Assembly: GCA_965203685.1 (NCBI GenBank)
Contig: OZ241908.1
Span: 4,898,001-4,962,000 of the forward strand
DNA from: VXYL01 sp965203685
Lineage (GTDB): Bacteria; Pseudomonadota; Gammaproteobacteria; Pseudomonadales; Azotimanducaceae
Direction: 5' to 3'
DNA: 64,000 nucleotides
Each line of letters starts with the position of its first letter. Positions within the stretch are counted from its first letter, which is position 1. Below, in pieces: positions 8,072-16,398 of the stretch. Both the position numbers and the translations under genes were made by a program. A model generated the notes under the pieces. The model did no database searches. It saw nothing but the letters and a program-made list of their open reading frames with translations, and had not been told where the DNA came from.

Positions 8072-8099
8072 ATGCGGACGTGGACGTCCGCGTACCGTT
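8072..8099 (+). repeat. REP-like palindromic element, copy 2
   Basis: Same 28-bp layout as copy 1: AT + GCGGACGT-GG-ACGTCCGC + GTACCGTT. Relative to copy 1 the inner stem bases differ but still pair perfectly, the mark of selection on the hairpin. It lies directly at the 3' end of the phosphodiesterase gene (its last base is the first of that gene's stop on this strand). Confidence 0.65.
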
Positions 8100-8581
8100 C
8101 AGAACTTGAGGCGCGACGTCTCCATTGCGTCGAGGTCCACCACGCCGACTGCGTTGTAGCCCCGCATGTGGCCGGCGCATTCACCCGGGTTGAAGACAAG
8201 GGTGTCAGCTTCCCACTCGCAACGGTACATGTGCGTATGACCGTGCAGGGCGAGACTCTCGCCGGACAGGCGAAAGTCGCGCGGGTCGTGGACAACCACG
8301 ATGCGTCGACCGTGCCAATCGAGGCTCAGCGGCGGCTCGGCCAGCACGAATCCGTGCCGGTCCGCGGCCGCATTCAGGGCATCGCGCTCGACGTCGTTGT
8401 TGCCGAACACGCCGTAGAGCGGCATCTCGAGGCCGGCGAGCACGTCGAGCGTCTTGGCCTGGGTGATGTCACCGGTGTGCACAACACGGGACACCGCGGC
8501 GGCGTTGAAGAGCGCCACGATGTCTCGGACGTTGACCAGGTTGTTGTGCGTGTCGCTGACGACGCCGATTCGGTTTGGCAT
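8099..8581 (-). CDS. metallophosphoesterase, YfcE/MJ0936 family
   Basis: A 160-residue single-domain calcineurin-like phosphodiesterase with two-metal ligands in order: GVVSDTHNN (D-x-H), VVHTGDIT (GD), FGNNDVE (GND), VVHDPRD (H) and LHGHTHMYRCEW (GHxH). Homologues hydrolyse phosphodiesters such as 2',3'-cAMP or model substrates; the physiological substrate is not known. The ATG at 8581 is used instead of a TTG nine bases upstream. It sits downstream of the thiolase terminator, so it is probably expressed separately. Confidence 0.9.
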   Translation of the reverse strand: MPNRIGVVSDTHNNLVNVRDIVALFNAAAVSRVVHTGDITQAKTLDVLAGLEMPLYGVFGNNDVERDALNAAADRHGFVLAEPPLSLDWHGRRIVVVHDPRDFRLSGESLALHGHTHMYRCEWEADTLVFNPGECAGHMRGYNAVGVVDLDAMETSRLKF

Positions 8582-8609
8582 GACTGCCAATGCGTCCGCT
8601 TGTCCGAAA

Positions 8610-8636
8610 GGGGCGGCAGGGGGTGCCTGCCGCCCC
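8610..8636 (-). terminator. intrinsic terminator after the thiolase gene
   Basis: GGGGCGGCAGG (8610-8620) pairs perfectly with CCTGCCGCCCC (8626-8636) across a 5-nt loop. On the minus strand the stem is followed by TTTCGG. It lies 9 bp past the thiolase stop at 8646. Confidence 0.7.
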
Positions 8637-8645
8637 GAAGAACCG

Positions 8646-9791
8646 TTACGCGGCCTTCTCGAGGATGTGGATCCCGCAGGCGCTGCCGAGACCGATCACG
8701 TGGGTCAGCCCGATGCGTGCGCCGTCCACTTGCCGCTTGCCGGCCTCGCCACGCAGGTGCGTTGACACCTCGTAGATGTTGGCGATGCCGGTAGCACCGA
8801 GCGGATGGCCCTTGGACAGCAAACCGCCGGACACGTTGACAGGAATGCGGCCGCCCAACTCCACGTCGCCGTCGTCGATCAGCCGACCCGCCTCACCGTC
8901 CTCGCACAACCCTAGGTTCTCGTAGTGCAGGATTTCGGCTGTCGCGAAGCAGTCGTGCAACTCGATCAGGTCGACGTCGTCCGGACCCAAGCCCGCCATG
9001 TCGTAGGCTGCCGCGGCTGCCTTGCGCGTGCAGGTGTTGACGTCGGGCATGACGAGGTCGCGTTCCTGCCAGGGGTCCGATGTCAGGACCGAGGCGCGCA
9101 CCTTGACGGCACGATCCATCAGGCCGAGTTCGCGCGCCTTCTTCTCGGACGCGATGACCGCGGCCGCCGAACCGTCCACGTTCACCGAGCACATGAGCTT
9201 GGTGTTCGGGTAGGAGATCATCTCGGCGTTCATCACCACGTCGAGGGGTGTCTCGATCTGATACATCGCCTTCGGGTTCATGGTCGAGTGGTGATGGTTC
9301 TTCACCGACACCTTGGCGAACTGTTCGAACGTCGTGCCGTGATTGCGGCTGTGTTCCATGCCGGCTTCGGCGAACACCGACGGCATCGTCCCGGAACCCA
9401 AGAGGCCCTCCTTGGAGATCCCGCGGCCACCACCGCCACCGCCCAGGAGCCCTCGGCCCATCTGCTCGACGCCAACGGCCAGCACTAGGTCGTAGAGTTC
9501 CGCCTTCACGGACGTCCACGCTTCCCGGAACGCCGTCGCGCCGGTTGCGCAAGCATTGGAGACATTCACCACAGGAATGCCGGTCTGGCCGATCTCCTGC
9601 AGTACGCGCTGGCCCACCATGCCGCTCGCCTGGCCGAGGTTGCCGCAGTAGAGCGCCTGCATGTCCTGGATCTTGAGGCCGCAGTCGTCGAGCGCCAAGT
9701 GTGCAGCTTCGGCGCCGAGTTGCGGGACGGTCTTTTCCGGAAAACGTCCGAATTTGATCATGTCTACGCCGACTACATATGCGTCCGTCAT
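8646..9791 (-). CDS. thiolase-family protein (SCP-x/lipid-transfer type)
   Basis: A 381-residue thiolase of the SCP-2-type branch, expected to cleave or form beta-ketoacyl-CoA esters in side-chain or fatty-acid degradation. The nucleophile Cys lies in NVSNACATGATAFREAW, with ELHDCFATAEI and SGGLLSKGHPLGATGI giving the catalytic His residues and GLGSACGIHIL the second Cys. It is preceded by 12 nt holding AGGAG after the stop of a DUF35 Zn-ribbon/OB-fold gene. Such pairs form a complex in which the DUF35 protein is needed for activity in several CoA pathways, including sterol and aromatic-acid degradation. The pathway here is not determined. Confidence 0.9.
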   Translation of the reverse strand: MTDAYVVGVDMIKFGRFPEKTVPQLGAEAAHLALDDCGLKIQDMQALYCGNLGQASGMVGQRVLQEIGQTGIPVVNVSNACATGATAFREAWTSVKAELYDLVLAVGVEQMGRGLLGGGGGGRGISKEGLLGSGTMPSVFAEAGMEHSRNHGTTFEQFAKVSVKNHHHSTMNPKAMYQIETPLDVVMNAEMISYPNTKLMCSVNVDGSAAAVIASEKKARELGLMDRAVKVRASVLTSDPWQERDLVMPDVNTCTRKAAAAAYDMAGLGPDDVDLIELHDCFATAEILHYENLGLCEDGEAGRLIDDGDVELGGRIPVNVSGGLLSKGHPLGATGIANIYEVSTHLRGEAGKRQVDGARIGLTHVIGLGSACGIHILEKAA

Positions 9792-9803
9792 GGTAAGAAG
9801 CTC

Positions 9804-10223
9804 CTAATCCGTGCGTGGTTGGAAGAAGTAGGAAAGGTAGGAATTGCCGTCGCTGTCCTTGCGACCGAGGGCATCGTCGTAGACGACCTCGACAGGCATG
9901 CCGAAGTCGATTTTCGACGGGTCCGGTTCGACGTTGATGAGGTTGCCCTTCACCGTGCCGCCACCCTCGAGGTCGACGATCGCCGACACGTAGGGAACCT
10001 CGATCCCCGGGAACGAGCGATGCACGATACTGTACGAGTACAACTCGCCCCGGTTGGACAGCCGGATCGGTGTCATGCTGTCGCGAGCGCCACACTTCGA
10101 GCAGTTGTCGCGCACGCCCAGGAAGGTCGCCCCGCAGCTACCGCAGCGGTGCCCCTCGATGTAAGGTTCGCCGTCGTCCGGGATCTTCAGATAGGGGACG
10201 GCGGGCAAAGGCTTGTCGGACAT
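9804..10223 (-). CDS. Zn-ribbon/OB-fold (DUF35) acyl-CoA-associated protein
   Basis: A 139-residue protein with an N-terminal rubredoxin-like zinc ribbon (CGSCG, then CSKCG) followed by an OB-fold beginning GELYSYSIVHRSFPG. DUF35 proteins partner thiolases, HMG-CoA synthases or hydratases. The start at 10223 is fixed by a strong GGAGGGG five bases upstream; the long upstream reading frame is non-coding extension. First gene of a two-gene unit with the thiolase, divergent from a CoA-transferase gene across a 94-bp shared promoter region. Confidence 0.9.
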   Translation of the reverse strand: MSDKPLPAVPYLKIPDDGEPYIEGHRCGSCGATFLGVRDNCSKCGARDSMTPIRLSNRGELYSYSIVHRSFPGIEVPYVSAIVDLEGGGTVKGNLINVEPDPSKIDFGMPVEVVYDDALGRKDSDGNSYLSYFFQPRTD

Positions 10224-10317
10224 GGATTCCCCTCCAGCGAACTGACGAGAATGGCCGTTTGCCCAGGTGCAGTCAACCACCATAAGCTCGCGGTTGCGCC
10301 GCCCCTTGGACCGACTT

Positions 10318-11496
10318 ATGCCGAAACCGCTCCCGCTCGCCCACATCAAGGTTCTTGACCTCACGCGCGTCAGGGCCGGACCCACGTGCGTTCGGCAACT
10401 CGCGGACTGGGGCGCCGATGTCATCAAGATCGAAGCGCCCGGGCGCGGAGACGGCCAGATGGGCGACGCACGACACGGGCCCGACTTCCAAAACCTGCAC
10501 CGCAACAAGCGCAGCATCACCCTGAACCTGAAGGCCGAGGCCGGCCGAGCGGCGTTCCTCAAACTCGCCGAGTCGGCGGACGTCATCGTCGAGAACTACC
10601 GGCCAGATGTGAAACACCGACTGGGCGTCGACTACGAAACGGTTCGCGCGATCAACCCCGGCGTCGTCTACGCCAGCATCTCGGGCTTCGGCCAAGACGG
10701 GCCTTACGGCAACCTGCCCGGTTTCGACCAGGTGGCCCAAGGCATGGGTGGCCTGATGTCGATCACCGGCTTGCCGGGCCAAGGTCCGGTGCGCGCCGGC
10801 ATCCCCGTCGCAGACCTTTCGGCCGGCCTCTTTGCCGCACTCGGGGTGATGACCGCGTTGCTCGGTCGCACGCAAACCGGCGAAGGTCAGTGGATACGCA
10901 CATCTCTGCTCGAAGCACAGGTGACCATGCTCGACTTCCAGGCCGAGCGCTGGTTGCTCGGCAACGAAGTGCCCCCGCAAGCCGGCAACAACCATCCCAC
11001 GGGGATCCCAACCGGCGTATTCGCCACCAAGGACGGGCACATCAACATCGCGGCGACCGGCGACGCCATCTACAAGCGCTTCTGCGCCGCCATGGGGCGC
11101 GAGGACTGGCTCACCGATCCACGCTACGCCACGCCGCCAAAGCGGTCCGTCAATCGCGACGCGATGAACACCGAGATCGAGGCCATCACGCGGACCCGCA
11201 CCAGCCGCGAATGGATCGAGCTGTTCAATGGCGTCGGCGTGCCCGCAGGCTACATCTACGCCATCGACGAGGTCTTCGAGGATCCCCAAGTCAAGCATCT
11301 CGAGATGGCGGCACCGGCCAAGCACCCGGTGCTGGGCGACATCGAACTGGTCGCCCAGCCAATCAAGATGTCGGCTGCGGAGTTTGCCGTCCGCTCCCCC
11401 ACGCCGGAGCTCGGTGAACACACCGAGGAGGTGCTGGCCGAGCACGGCTACAAGAGCGCGGACATCGAAGCCTTGCGCGCCGCAGGCGCGATCTAG
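10318..11496 (+). CDS. class III CoA-transferase (CaiB/BaiF family)
   Basis: Transfers CoA between carboxylic acids. The 392-residue sequence shows family landmarks in order: LDLTRVRAGPTCVRQLADWGADVIKIE, NKRSITLNLK, ADVIVENYRPDVKHRLGVDY, ASISGFGQDGPYG, then PGFDQVAQGMGGLMSITG, where the catalytic Asp is expected. The start at 10318 fits the family N-terminus. Divergent from the DUF35/thiolase unit and followed 9 nt later by a LOG-family gene. The neighbouring thiolase suggests that the acid it activates feeds a beta-oxidation-like route, which is inference. Confidence 0.9.
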   Translation: MPKPLPLAHIKVLDLTRVRAGPTCVRQLADWGADVIKIEAPGRGDGQMGDARHGPDFQNLHRNKRSITLNLKAEAGRAAFLKLAESADVIVENYRPDVKHRLGVDYETVRAINPGVVYASISGFGQDGPYGNLPGFDQVAQGMGGLMSITGLPGQGPVRAGIPVADLSAGLFAALGVMTALLGRTQTGEGQWIRTSLLEAQVTMLDFQAERWLLGNEVPPQAGNNHPTGIPTGVFATKDGHINIAATGDAIYKRFCAAMGREDWLTDPRYATPPKRSVNRDAMNTEIEAITRTRTSREWIELFNGVGVPAGYIYAIDEVFEDPQVKHLEMAAPAKHPVLGDIELVAQPIKMSAAEFAVRSPTPELGEHTEEVLAEHGYKSADIEALRAAGAI

Positions 11497-11505
11497 GCCA
11501 CCGAG

Positions 11506-12087
11506 GTGCCGCGCCGCTCCATCAATAGCATCTGCGTGATGTGCGGCTCCAACGATGGCCGCAACCCCGCGTACGTCAAGGCCGCTACGCACCTCGGCGA
11601 GTGCCTGGCGCGACGGCGGATCAAGGTCGTCTACGGGGGTGCCCAAGTCGGACTCATGGGTGCCCTGGCCGACGCCGCGCTCGCCGCCGGCGGCGACGTC
11701 GCCGGGATCATCACGCCGGATCTCGCCGGACGCGTCGGCCATCACCGGCTGCGCCTGGAGCACGTCACCTCCATGCACGAGCGAAAGCGTCGCTTCTCGG
11801 AACTTTCCGACGCCTACATTGCCCTGCCCGGCGGCTTCGGCACGCTCGAAGAACTGTTCGAGGCGTTGACCTGGAACCAGCTCGGGATACACGACAAGCC
11901 GACGGGACTGCTCAACATCAGCGGCTACTTCGACGGGTTGCTCACGTTCCTGCGCCACGCCGAAGACGAGCGCTTCGTGCGTGCAGAGCACCGCGCCATG
12001 CTCGTGGTGGACGACACCCCGGAACCCTTGATCGACGCCCTAGGCACACAGCCGCGCACCGCGGTGGACAAGCGTTTGGCACCCTAG
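11506..12087 (+). CDS. LOG-family nucleotide hydrolase (TIGR00730)
   Basis: A 193-residue Rossmann-like protein with the family signature PGGFGTLEELFEALTWNQLG and the upstream SMHERKRRF arginine cluster. Characterised members release adenine-type bases from nucleoside 5'-monophosphates (cytokinin riboside monophosphate phosphoribohydrolase) or hydrolyse AMP. It starts at a GTG 9 nt after the CoA-transferase stop, so is likely co-transcribed. The functional link to CoA metabolism is unclear. Confidence 0.88.
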   Translation: MPRRSINSICVMCGSNDGRNPAYVKAATHLGECLARRRIKVVYGGAQVGLMGALADAALAAGGDVAGIITPDLAGRVGHHRLRLEHVTSMHERKRRFSELSDAYIALPGGFGTLEELFEALTWNQLGIHDKPTGLLNISGYFDGLLTFLRHAEDERFVRAEHRAMLVVDDTPEPLIDALGTQPRTAVDKRLAP

Positions 12088-12120
12088 CTCTTGAGCGGCG
12101 ACCACCAGGATCGCGGGTTC

Positions 12121-12348
12121 CTATAGTTGCCGGTACTCGTAGAGTCCTTTGACGTGGGCGTTGACGAACCGACCTTTGGAGTCGGCAGCCATGAACGCTT
12201 CGTAGACCGAGGCGGGTACGCCGTAGTACACGTAGGCGCGACCCGACCCTTTGAACCGGACGTAAAGCTTGCCGCTGTCCGGATCGTAGCCAACCGCATC
12301 GACGCTCGACGACTCGATCTGCCGAATCGTCGGCAGTTGGTCAGCCAC
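12121..12348 (-). CDS. KTSC-domain protein
   Basis: A 75-residue protein that is almost entirely one KTSC domain: SSSVDAVGYD, LYVRFKGSGRAYVYYGVPASVYEAFMAA, SKGRFVNAHVKGLYEY. The function of the domain is not established; it occurs with lysyl-tRNA synthetase fusions and phage-type proteins. Its start overlaps the end of the upstream nitroreductase gene by 8 nt, suggesting translational coupling. It is the last gene of the pnt-headed minus-strand string. Confidence 0.8.
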   Translation of the reverse strand: MADQLPTIRQIESSSVDAVGYDPDSGKLYVRFKGSGRAYVYYGVPASVYEAFMAADSKGRFVNAHVKGLYEYRQL

Positions 12349-13009
12349 TGCGGAATTCGGGGCCGGAGAACCCGTCGATCGTGGCGAAAGCCTCCACCGG
12401 TTTGCGGCGCAACCGTGTCAACTGCTTGATCGGCCGTCCGAGTGGCAGCATCGCCGCCAGCGCATGGCTTTTTGGGATGGCGAACAAAGGCTTGACCTGC
12501 GCTTCCTCCGCGGCGAGAAACGTCGTCAGCGTGCCCCCGAACCCCTCGTTGCGCGCTGCCAGCAGGATGTTCCAGACGAACGGGTAGATGGACGCGCCCG
12601 GGACGACACCGATGCGCGGCAGGTGCTGGTCCATCGCCGCGACAACCGCAAGATCGACCGTCACCAAAAGCAACGTCGGCGCATGGACCAAGCGCTCGAT
12701 GAACCCCTCCGGGATCGTGACGGCGTCGACCGCCGACTGGTCGAGGTCCGCCGGCGCTACCGTGTTCCAAGGGTTCGCGCCGGCCTTGACCTCGGCCAGG
12801 TAGCGTCGAAACGTCGGTTCGATCAACGGACCGAGAGCGGCACGCTTGGCGGGGTCGCGCAAAACGATCACATGCCAGCCCTGGCGATTGCCGCCACTCG
12901 GTGCGAACCGGGCGTTGTCGAGGATCCGCGCGAGCACATCGTCGGGAACCGGCTCGGGGGTGAAGTCGCGCGCCGCAAAGGTGGTGCGCATGACGTCGTA
13001 GAGATCCAT
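12341..13009 (-). CDS. nitroreductase-family FMN oxidoreductase
   Basis: A 222-residue flavin-dependent nitroreductase-like protein. Seen: MRTTFAARDFTPEPVPDDVL, RFAPSGGNRQGWHVIVLRD (FMN phosphate contacts), a central hydrophobic core PGASIYPFVWNILLAARNEGFGGTLTT and a closing PLGRP motif typical of the family. Reduces nitro compounds, quinones or enones with NAD(P)H. The ATG at 13009 is used; a TTG 15 nt upstream would give a longer N-terminus. It lies 11 bp behind a second nitroreductase-like gene of a different family and within the transhydrogenase operon, which could supply NADPH. Confidence 0.85.
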   Translation of the reverse strand: MDLYDVMRTTFAARDFTPEPVPDDVLARILDNARFAPSGGNRQGWHVIVLRDPAKRAALGPLIEPTFRRYLAEVKAGANPWNTVAPADLDQSAVDAVTIPEGFIERLVHAPTLLLVTVDLAVVAAMDQHLPRIGVVPGASIYPFVWNILLAARNEGFGGTLTTFLAAEEAQVKPLFAIPKSHALAAMLPLGRPIKQLTRLRRKPVEAFATIDGFSGPEFRSG

Positions 13010-13020
13010 AGGTGCGATTT

Positions 13021-13464
13021 TCAACCGTTTAACGTGAACGTCACGATGACGTCGTTGGCGACCGCTGCCGCGAACTCTGCTGGTGTCGGCGACCGCGTCA
13101 AGCCATGGTACGGGGCGTCGCCCGGGAACCGGTCGAGCGTTTCCTTGAGTGCCGCCTCGATGCGAGCCGTGTCGTCAGGCGATGATCGGGCGACCGCGGC
13201 TAGGCGACGCCCGGCGATCTGCAACTGCACGTCGGACGGCGCCAGGAAGTTCTGCCACCAACCGGTCTGCCGGCTCGTGAGGCAGGTGACCGTCGCGGCG
13301 TCTTCGCGGACGTATCGCACGGGCGTCGACCGGGCTCGGCCCGTCTTGCGCCCCGTGAAGTAGATCGTCATGACGCTGCCGCTCATGAGGGCGTGCGCGG
13401 GCGATCTGAGGAGGATCTTCATCACCCGGTTGATGAGCGGGAACAGGAACTCCGGTATGCGCAC
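13021..13464 (-). CDS. deazaflavin-type nitroreductase/quinone reductase-like protein (DUF385)
   Basis: 147 residues resembling the Ddn-like split-barrel family: an amphipathic N-terminus, MTIYFTGRKTGRARSTPVRYV, then WWQNFLAPSDVQLQIAGRR. In actinobacteria members use coenzyme F420; proteobacterial members may use another flavin. The GTG start at 13464 is preceded by AAGG and lies 7 bp after pntB. Which cofactor is used here cannot be told from sequence alone. Confidence 0.75.
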   Translation of the reverse strand: MRIPEFLFPLINRVMKILLRSPAHALMSGSVMTIYFTGRKTGRARSTPVRYVREDAATVTCLTSRQTGWWQNFLAPSDVQLQIAGRRLAAVARSSPDDTARIEAALKETLDRFPGDAPYHGLTRSPTPAEFAAAVANDVIVTFTLNG

Positions 13465-13471
13465 CTTGCCT

Positions 13472-14845
13472 TCAGCCCTTCAAGCTTGCGATCAACGCCG
13501 CAACCGATGCCTTCGCATCGCCGAACAGCATGCGCGTATTGGTGCCGAAGAACAGCGGGTTGTCGACTCCCGCGAAGCCAGAGGCCATGGAGCGCTTGAG
13601 CACGAAAACGGTGCGTGCGTGATCGACGTTGATGATGGGCATGCCGTAGATGGGGCTCCCCTCGTCGTTCCGCGCGGACGGGTTGACCACGTCGTTGGCA
13701 CCGATCACCACCGCGACGTCGATGTTCGGCATGCGCGGGTTGACGTCCTCCATCTCGACGAGTTGGTCGTATGGCACGTTGGCTTCCGCGAGCAGGACGT
13801 TCATGTGGCCCGGCATGCGACCAGCCACGGGATGAATCGCGTAGGTGACCTCGCAACCGTTCTCCTCGAGCAGTTCGCCAAGTTCCTGCACCACGTGCTG
13901 CGCCTGCGCCACGGCCATGCCGTAGCCCGGGACGAACGTCACGGCGCTTGCCGCCTCCAAGATCAGGCTTGCATCGTCGGCGCCTATGGGCTTGACCTCG
14001 CCTTCCACCTTGGCGCTGGCCTTGACCGCACCGAAACCGCTGAACAGGACGTTGGCGAGGGACCGGTTCATGGCCTTGCACATGATGTTCGTGAGGATGA
14101 TGCCGGCGGCCCCGACTAAGGACCCGGACACGATCAGCACGTTGTTGCTGATGGCGAAACCTGCCGCACAGGCGGCCAGGCCCGAGTAGCTGTTCAAGAG
14201 CGAGATCACCACCGGCATGTCGGCACCGCCGATCGGCACCACGGCCATGATGCCGAGTAGGAACGCGATTGCGAGTACCGCGATGAAGAACGGCGAATCC
14301 GGGACCGGGTCGATGATGAACAGGACGCCACAGGCGAGAAGCGCCACGAGTAGCCCGCCATTGATGAAACGCTGACCGGCGAAAGTCAAAGCGCCGCTCG
14401 GCATCACTTCGGCCAGCTTGCCCCACGCGACGAGGCTGCCCGAGAACGTGACGCCGCCGATCATGACGGACAGGAACACGGTCGTGGCCGTAAACTGCGA
14501 CGTCGACGCACCGTCGGAGACGCCGAACAGCGCTGCCCATCCGACAAGCAGGCTGGCGATGCCGCCGGAGCCGTTGAACAGCGCGACCATTTCCGGCATC
14601 GCCGTCATCGCGACCAAGCGCGCGGCCAGCGCACCAACAACCGCGCCGGCCACTGCGGCGATCGCGATCCAATGCAGTTCGACGATGCCCCTCGACAGCA
14701 GCGTCACGACGATGGCGATCAGCATCCCGGCCGCGGACAACGCGTTGCCGCGCCGCGCCGTGTCGGGCGAACCGAGCATCTTCAGGCCGAACACGAACAG
14801 CACGGCCGCCACGATGTAGGCGAGATTGACTGCGACGGTGGTCAC
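13472..14845 (-). CDS. pntB: proton-translocating NAD(P) transhydrogenase, beta subunit
   Basis: 457 residues: an N-terminal half with about nine hydrophobic segments forming part of the proton channel, and a C-terminal NADP-binding domain III (from about 285) with VPGYGMAVAQAQH, HPVAGRMPGHMNVLLAEANVPY, VVIGANDVVNP and KRSMASGFAGVDNPLF. Together with PntAA and PntAB it uses the proton gradient to reduce NADP+ with NADH. Its ATG overlaps the stop of pntAB by 4 nt. The operon continues with two nitroreductase-like genes that could consume the NADPH. Confidence 0.95.
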   Translation of the reverse strand: MTTVAVNLAYIVAAVLFVFGLKMLGSPDTARRGNALSAAGMLIAIVVTLLSRGIVELHWIAIAAVAGAVVGALAARLVAMTAMPEMVALFNGSGGIASLLVGWAALFGVSDGASTSQFTATTVFLSVMIGGVTFSGSLVAWGKLAEVMPSGALTFAGQRFINGGLLVALLACGVLFIIDPVPDSPFFIAVLAIAFLLGIMAVVPIGGADMPVVISLLNSYSGLAACAAGFAISNNVLIVSGSLVGAAGIILTNIMCKAMNRSLANVLFSGFGAVKASAKVEGEVKPIGADDASLILEAASAVTFVPGYGMAVAQAQHVVQELGELLEENGCEVTYAIHPVAGRMPGHMNVLLAEANVPYDQLVEMEDVNPRMPNIDVAVVIGANDVVNPSARNDEGSPIYGMPIINVDHARTVFVLKRSMASGFAGVDNPLFFGTNTRMLFGDAKASVAALIASLKG

Positions 14846-15192
14846 TGCTTGGCGTCCGGCCCGCCTTTGTTCCCTGCGTTGGGTGAGCCCCTCGCGCTCC
14901 CCGGCTGAGGGCTCTTCCTAAACATCCCCAGCATGCGGTCCGTGACGAGGTAGCCGCCGACGACGTTGACCGTCGCGAAGAAAACGGCGAGCGAACCGAG
15001 CAACGTCGCCAACCAGCCTGGACCGCCGGCCCCCGCCGCGAGCAGGGCGCCGACGATGGTGATGCCCGAGATCGCGTTCGCGCCGGACATCAAGGGTGTA
15101 TGCAGTGTCGCCGGTACCTTCGAGATCAACTCGAAACCGAGGAAGATCGCCAGCACCAGGATGAAGGCGAGGTAGACCGGCACAAGCTCCAC
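14842..15192 (-). CDS. pntAB: NAD(P) transhydrogenase, alpha subunit part 2 (membrane domain)
   Basis: A small integral-membrane subunit (116 residues) with hydrophobic segments at about 3-20, 34-56 and 60-80, including GANAISGITIVGALLAAG. The GTG at 15192 has AGGGG eight bases upstream and makes the usual N-terminus for this protein. The last ~25 residues (from about RKSPQPGSARGSPN) are hydrophilic and are encoded in part by a dispersed GC-rich repeat (14882-14915), so the normal C-terminus appears to have been altered by insertion of that element. Confidence 0.92.
   Translation of the reverse strand: MELVPVYLAFILVLAIFLGFELISKVPATLHTPLMSGANAISGITIVGALLAAGAGGPGWLATLLGSLAVFFATVNVVGGYLVTDRMLGMFRKSPQPGSARGSPNAGNKGGPDAKQ
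14882..14915 (-). repeat. dispersed GC-rich repeat, copy A (partial, inside pntAB)
   Basis: Read on the minus strand: GAGCCCTCAGCCGGGGAGCG then CGAGGGGC, matching the first ~29 bases of copies at 16399, 16444 and 52858. The distal GCCCCTCG arm is missing. It is translated within pntAB as SPQPGSARGS. Confidence 0.7.
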
Positions 15193-15202
15193 CGAACAGC
15201 CC

Positions 15203-16330
15203 CTACAGATCCTTGATCGTCTCGTTGACGATCTCGCCATCCCGCGTTAGGACGCATCCAGAGACGATCTCGTCCTCCGGATCCAATGCGAAAGCACCTT
15301 CGTCGGCATTCCAGAACTCGTCGATGAAGTGCGTGACGTTGGCCGAGTACATGGCGCTCGCATTGCAGGCGACACCGGACGGCAGGTTGGCGAGGCTGAT
15401 CAGCTTGACGCCCGCAACGTCCACGACCTGGTCGAGCACCGAGCCCTCGACATTGCCACCCGATTCCACCGCCATGTCCACCACCACGCTTCCGGGGCGC
15501 ATGGCCTCGACCATGTCCCGCGTGACGATTCGCGGTGCCGGGCGGCCGAAGACTTGCGCGGTGGTGATGACCACATCCGACCGTGCGATGACCTGCTTCA
15601 TGCCTTGGCGTTGCATCTCGATCTGTTCGGGCGTGAGTTCACGGGCGTAGCCCTGCGCTGTCTCGCCACTCTCGCCGATGTCGATGTTGACGAACTTCGC
15701 ACCGAGTGATTGCACCTGCTCGGCAACGACGGGGCGGGTATCGAACGCCTCGACACGCGCGCCAAGGCGCTTGGCAGTCGCGATCGCCTGCAGTCCGGCC
15801 ACACCCGCGCCGATGACGAAAACACGGGCCGGTGCAATCGTTCCCGCGGGCGTCATCATCATGGGGAAGATGCGCGGACAGTGCCGCGCGGCGAGTACGA
15901 CAGTGAAGTAGCCGGCCACGTTCGCTTGCGAGGAGAGCGCATCCATCTTCTGCGCGCGGGTGGTGCGCGGCACCATTTCCATGGAAACCGCCATCACGCC
16001 GCGCTGCGCCATCTTCTCGACCAGCGGCTTGTCGTTGAACGGGTCGAGGAAGCTGATGTGGATGGCGTTCTCGGCGAGAAGGTCGACGTCCGTCGGCGAG
16101 GGCTTGCGCACCCTAGTGACCACGTCCGATGCGACGATCGCCGAGGCGATATCACCTACGACGTCGGCGCCTGCTTCGACGTAGTCCGCGTCGGGCTCAC
16201 CGGAAGCCGCGCCGGCGCCAGCCTCGACCATGACGTCGAAACCGAGCGACACGAGCTTCTTGACGCTGCTCGGAACGAGGGCCGCACGCAGTTCGCCGGG
16301 CCACGTCTCCTTTGGCACGGCGATACGCAT
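15203..16330 (-). CDS. pntAA: NAD(P) transhydrogenase, alpha subunit part 1 (NAD-binding)
   Basis: 375 residues of the soluble NAD(H)-binding domain I, related to alanine dehydrogenase: MRIAVPKETWPGE, RVRKPSPTDVD, the Rossmann turn VIGAGVAGLQAIATAKRLGA, and RLGARVEAFDTRP. It makes the first part of the three-subunit transhydrogenase. The ATG at 16330 is used instead of a GTG 15 nt upstream. The following pntAB starts 10 bp after its stop. The ~400 bp upstream carries two tandem repeat copies and presumably the operon promoter. Confidence 0.95.
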   Translation of the reverse strand: MRIAVPKETWPGELRAALVPSSVKKLVSLGFDVMVEAGAGAASGEPDADYVEAGADVVGDIASAIVASDVVTRVRKPSPTDVDLLAENAIHISFLDPFNDKPLVEKMAQRGVMAVSMEMVPRTTRAQKMDALSSQANVAGYFTVVLAARHCPRIFPMMMTPAGTIAPARVFVIGAGVAGLQAIATAKRLGARVEAFDTRPVVAEQVQSLGAKFVNIDIGESGETAQGYARELTPEQIEMQRQGMKQVIARSDVVITTAQVFGRPAPRIVTRDMVEAMRPGSVVVDMAVESGGNVEGSVLDQVVDVAGVKLISLANLPSGVACNASAMYSANVTHFIDEFWNADEGAFALDPEDEIVSGCVLTRDGEIVNETIKDL

Positions 16331-16398
16331 CCTTGGGAGTTGCACCGTTCTTTAACGGGGCTGCGAGCATACTCGAAAGCCCGGCCGGATTGAACCGT

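Noticed and set aside
10273..11991. Long minus-strand frame (572 codons) opposite the CoA-transferase and LOG genes
   Set aside because: It is the complement of two well-supported genes and has no domain of its own; long antisense frames are expected in GC-rich DNA.
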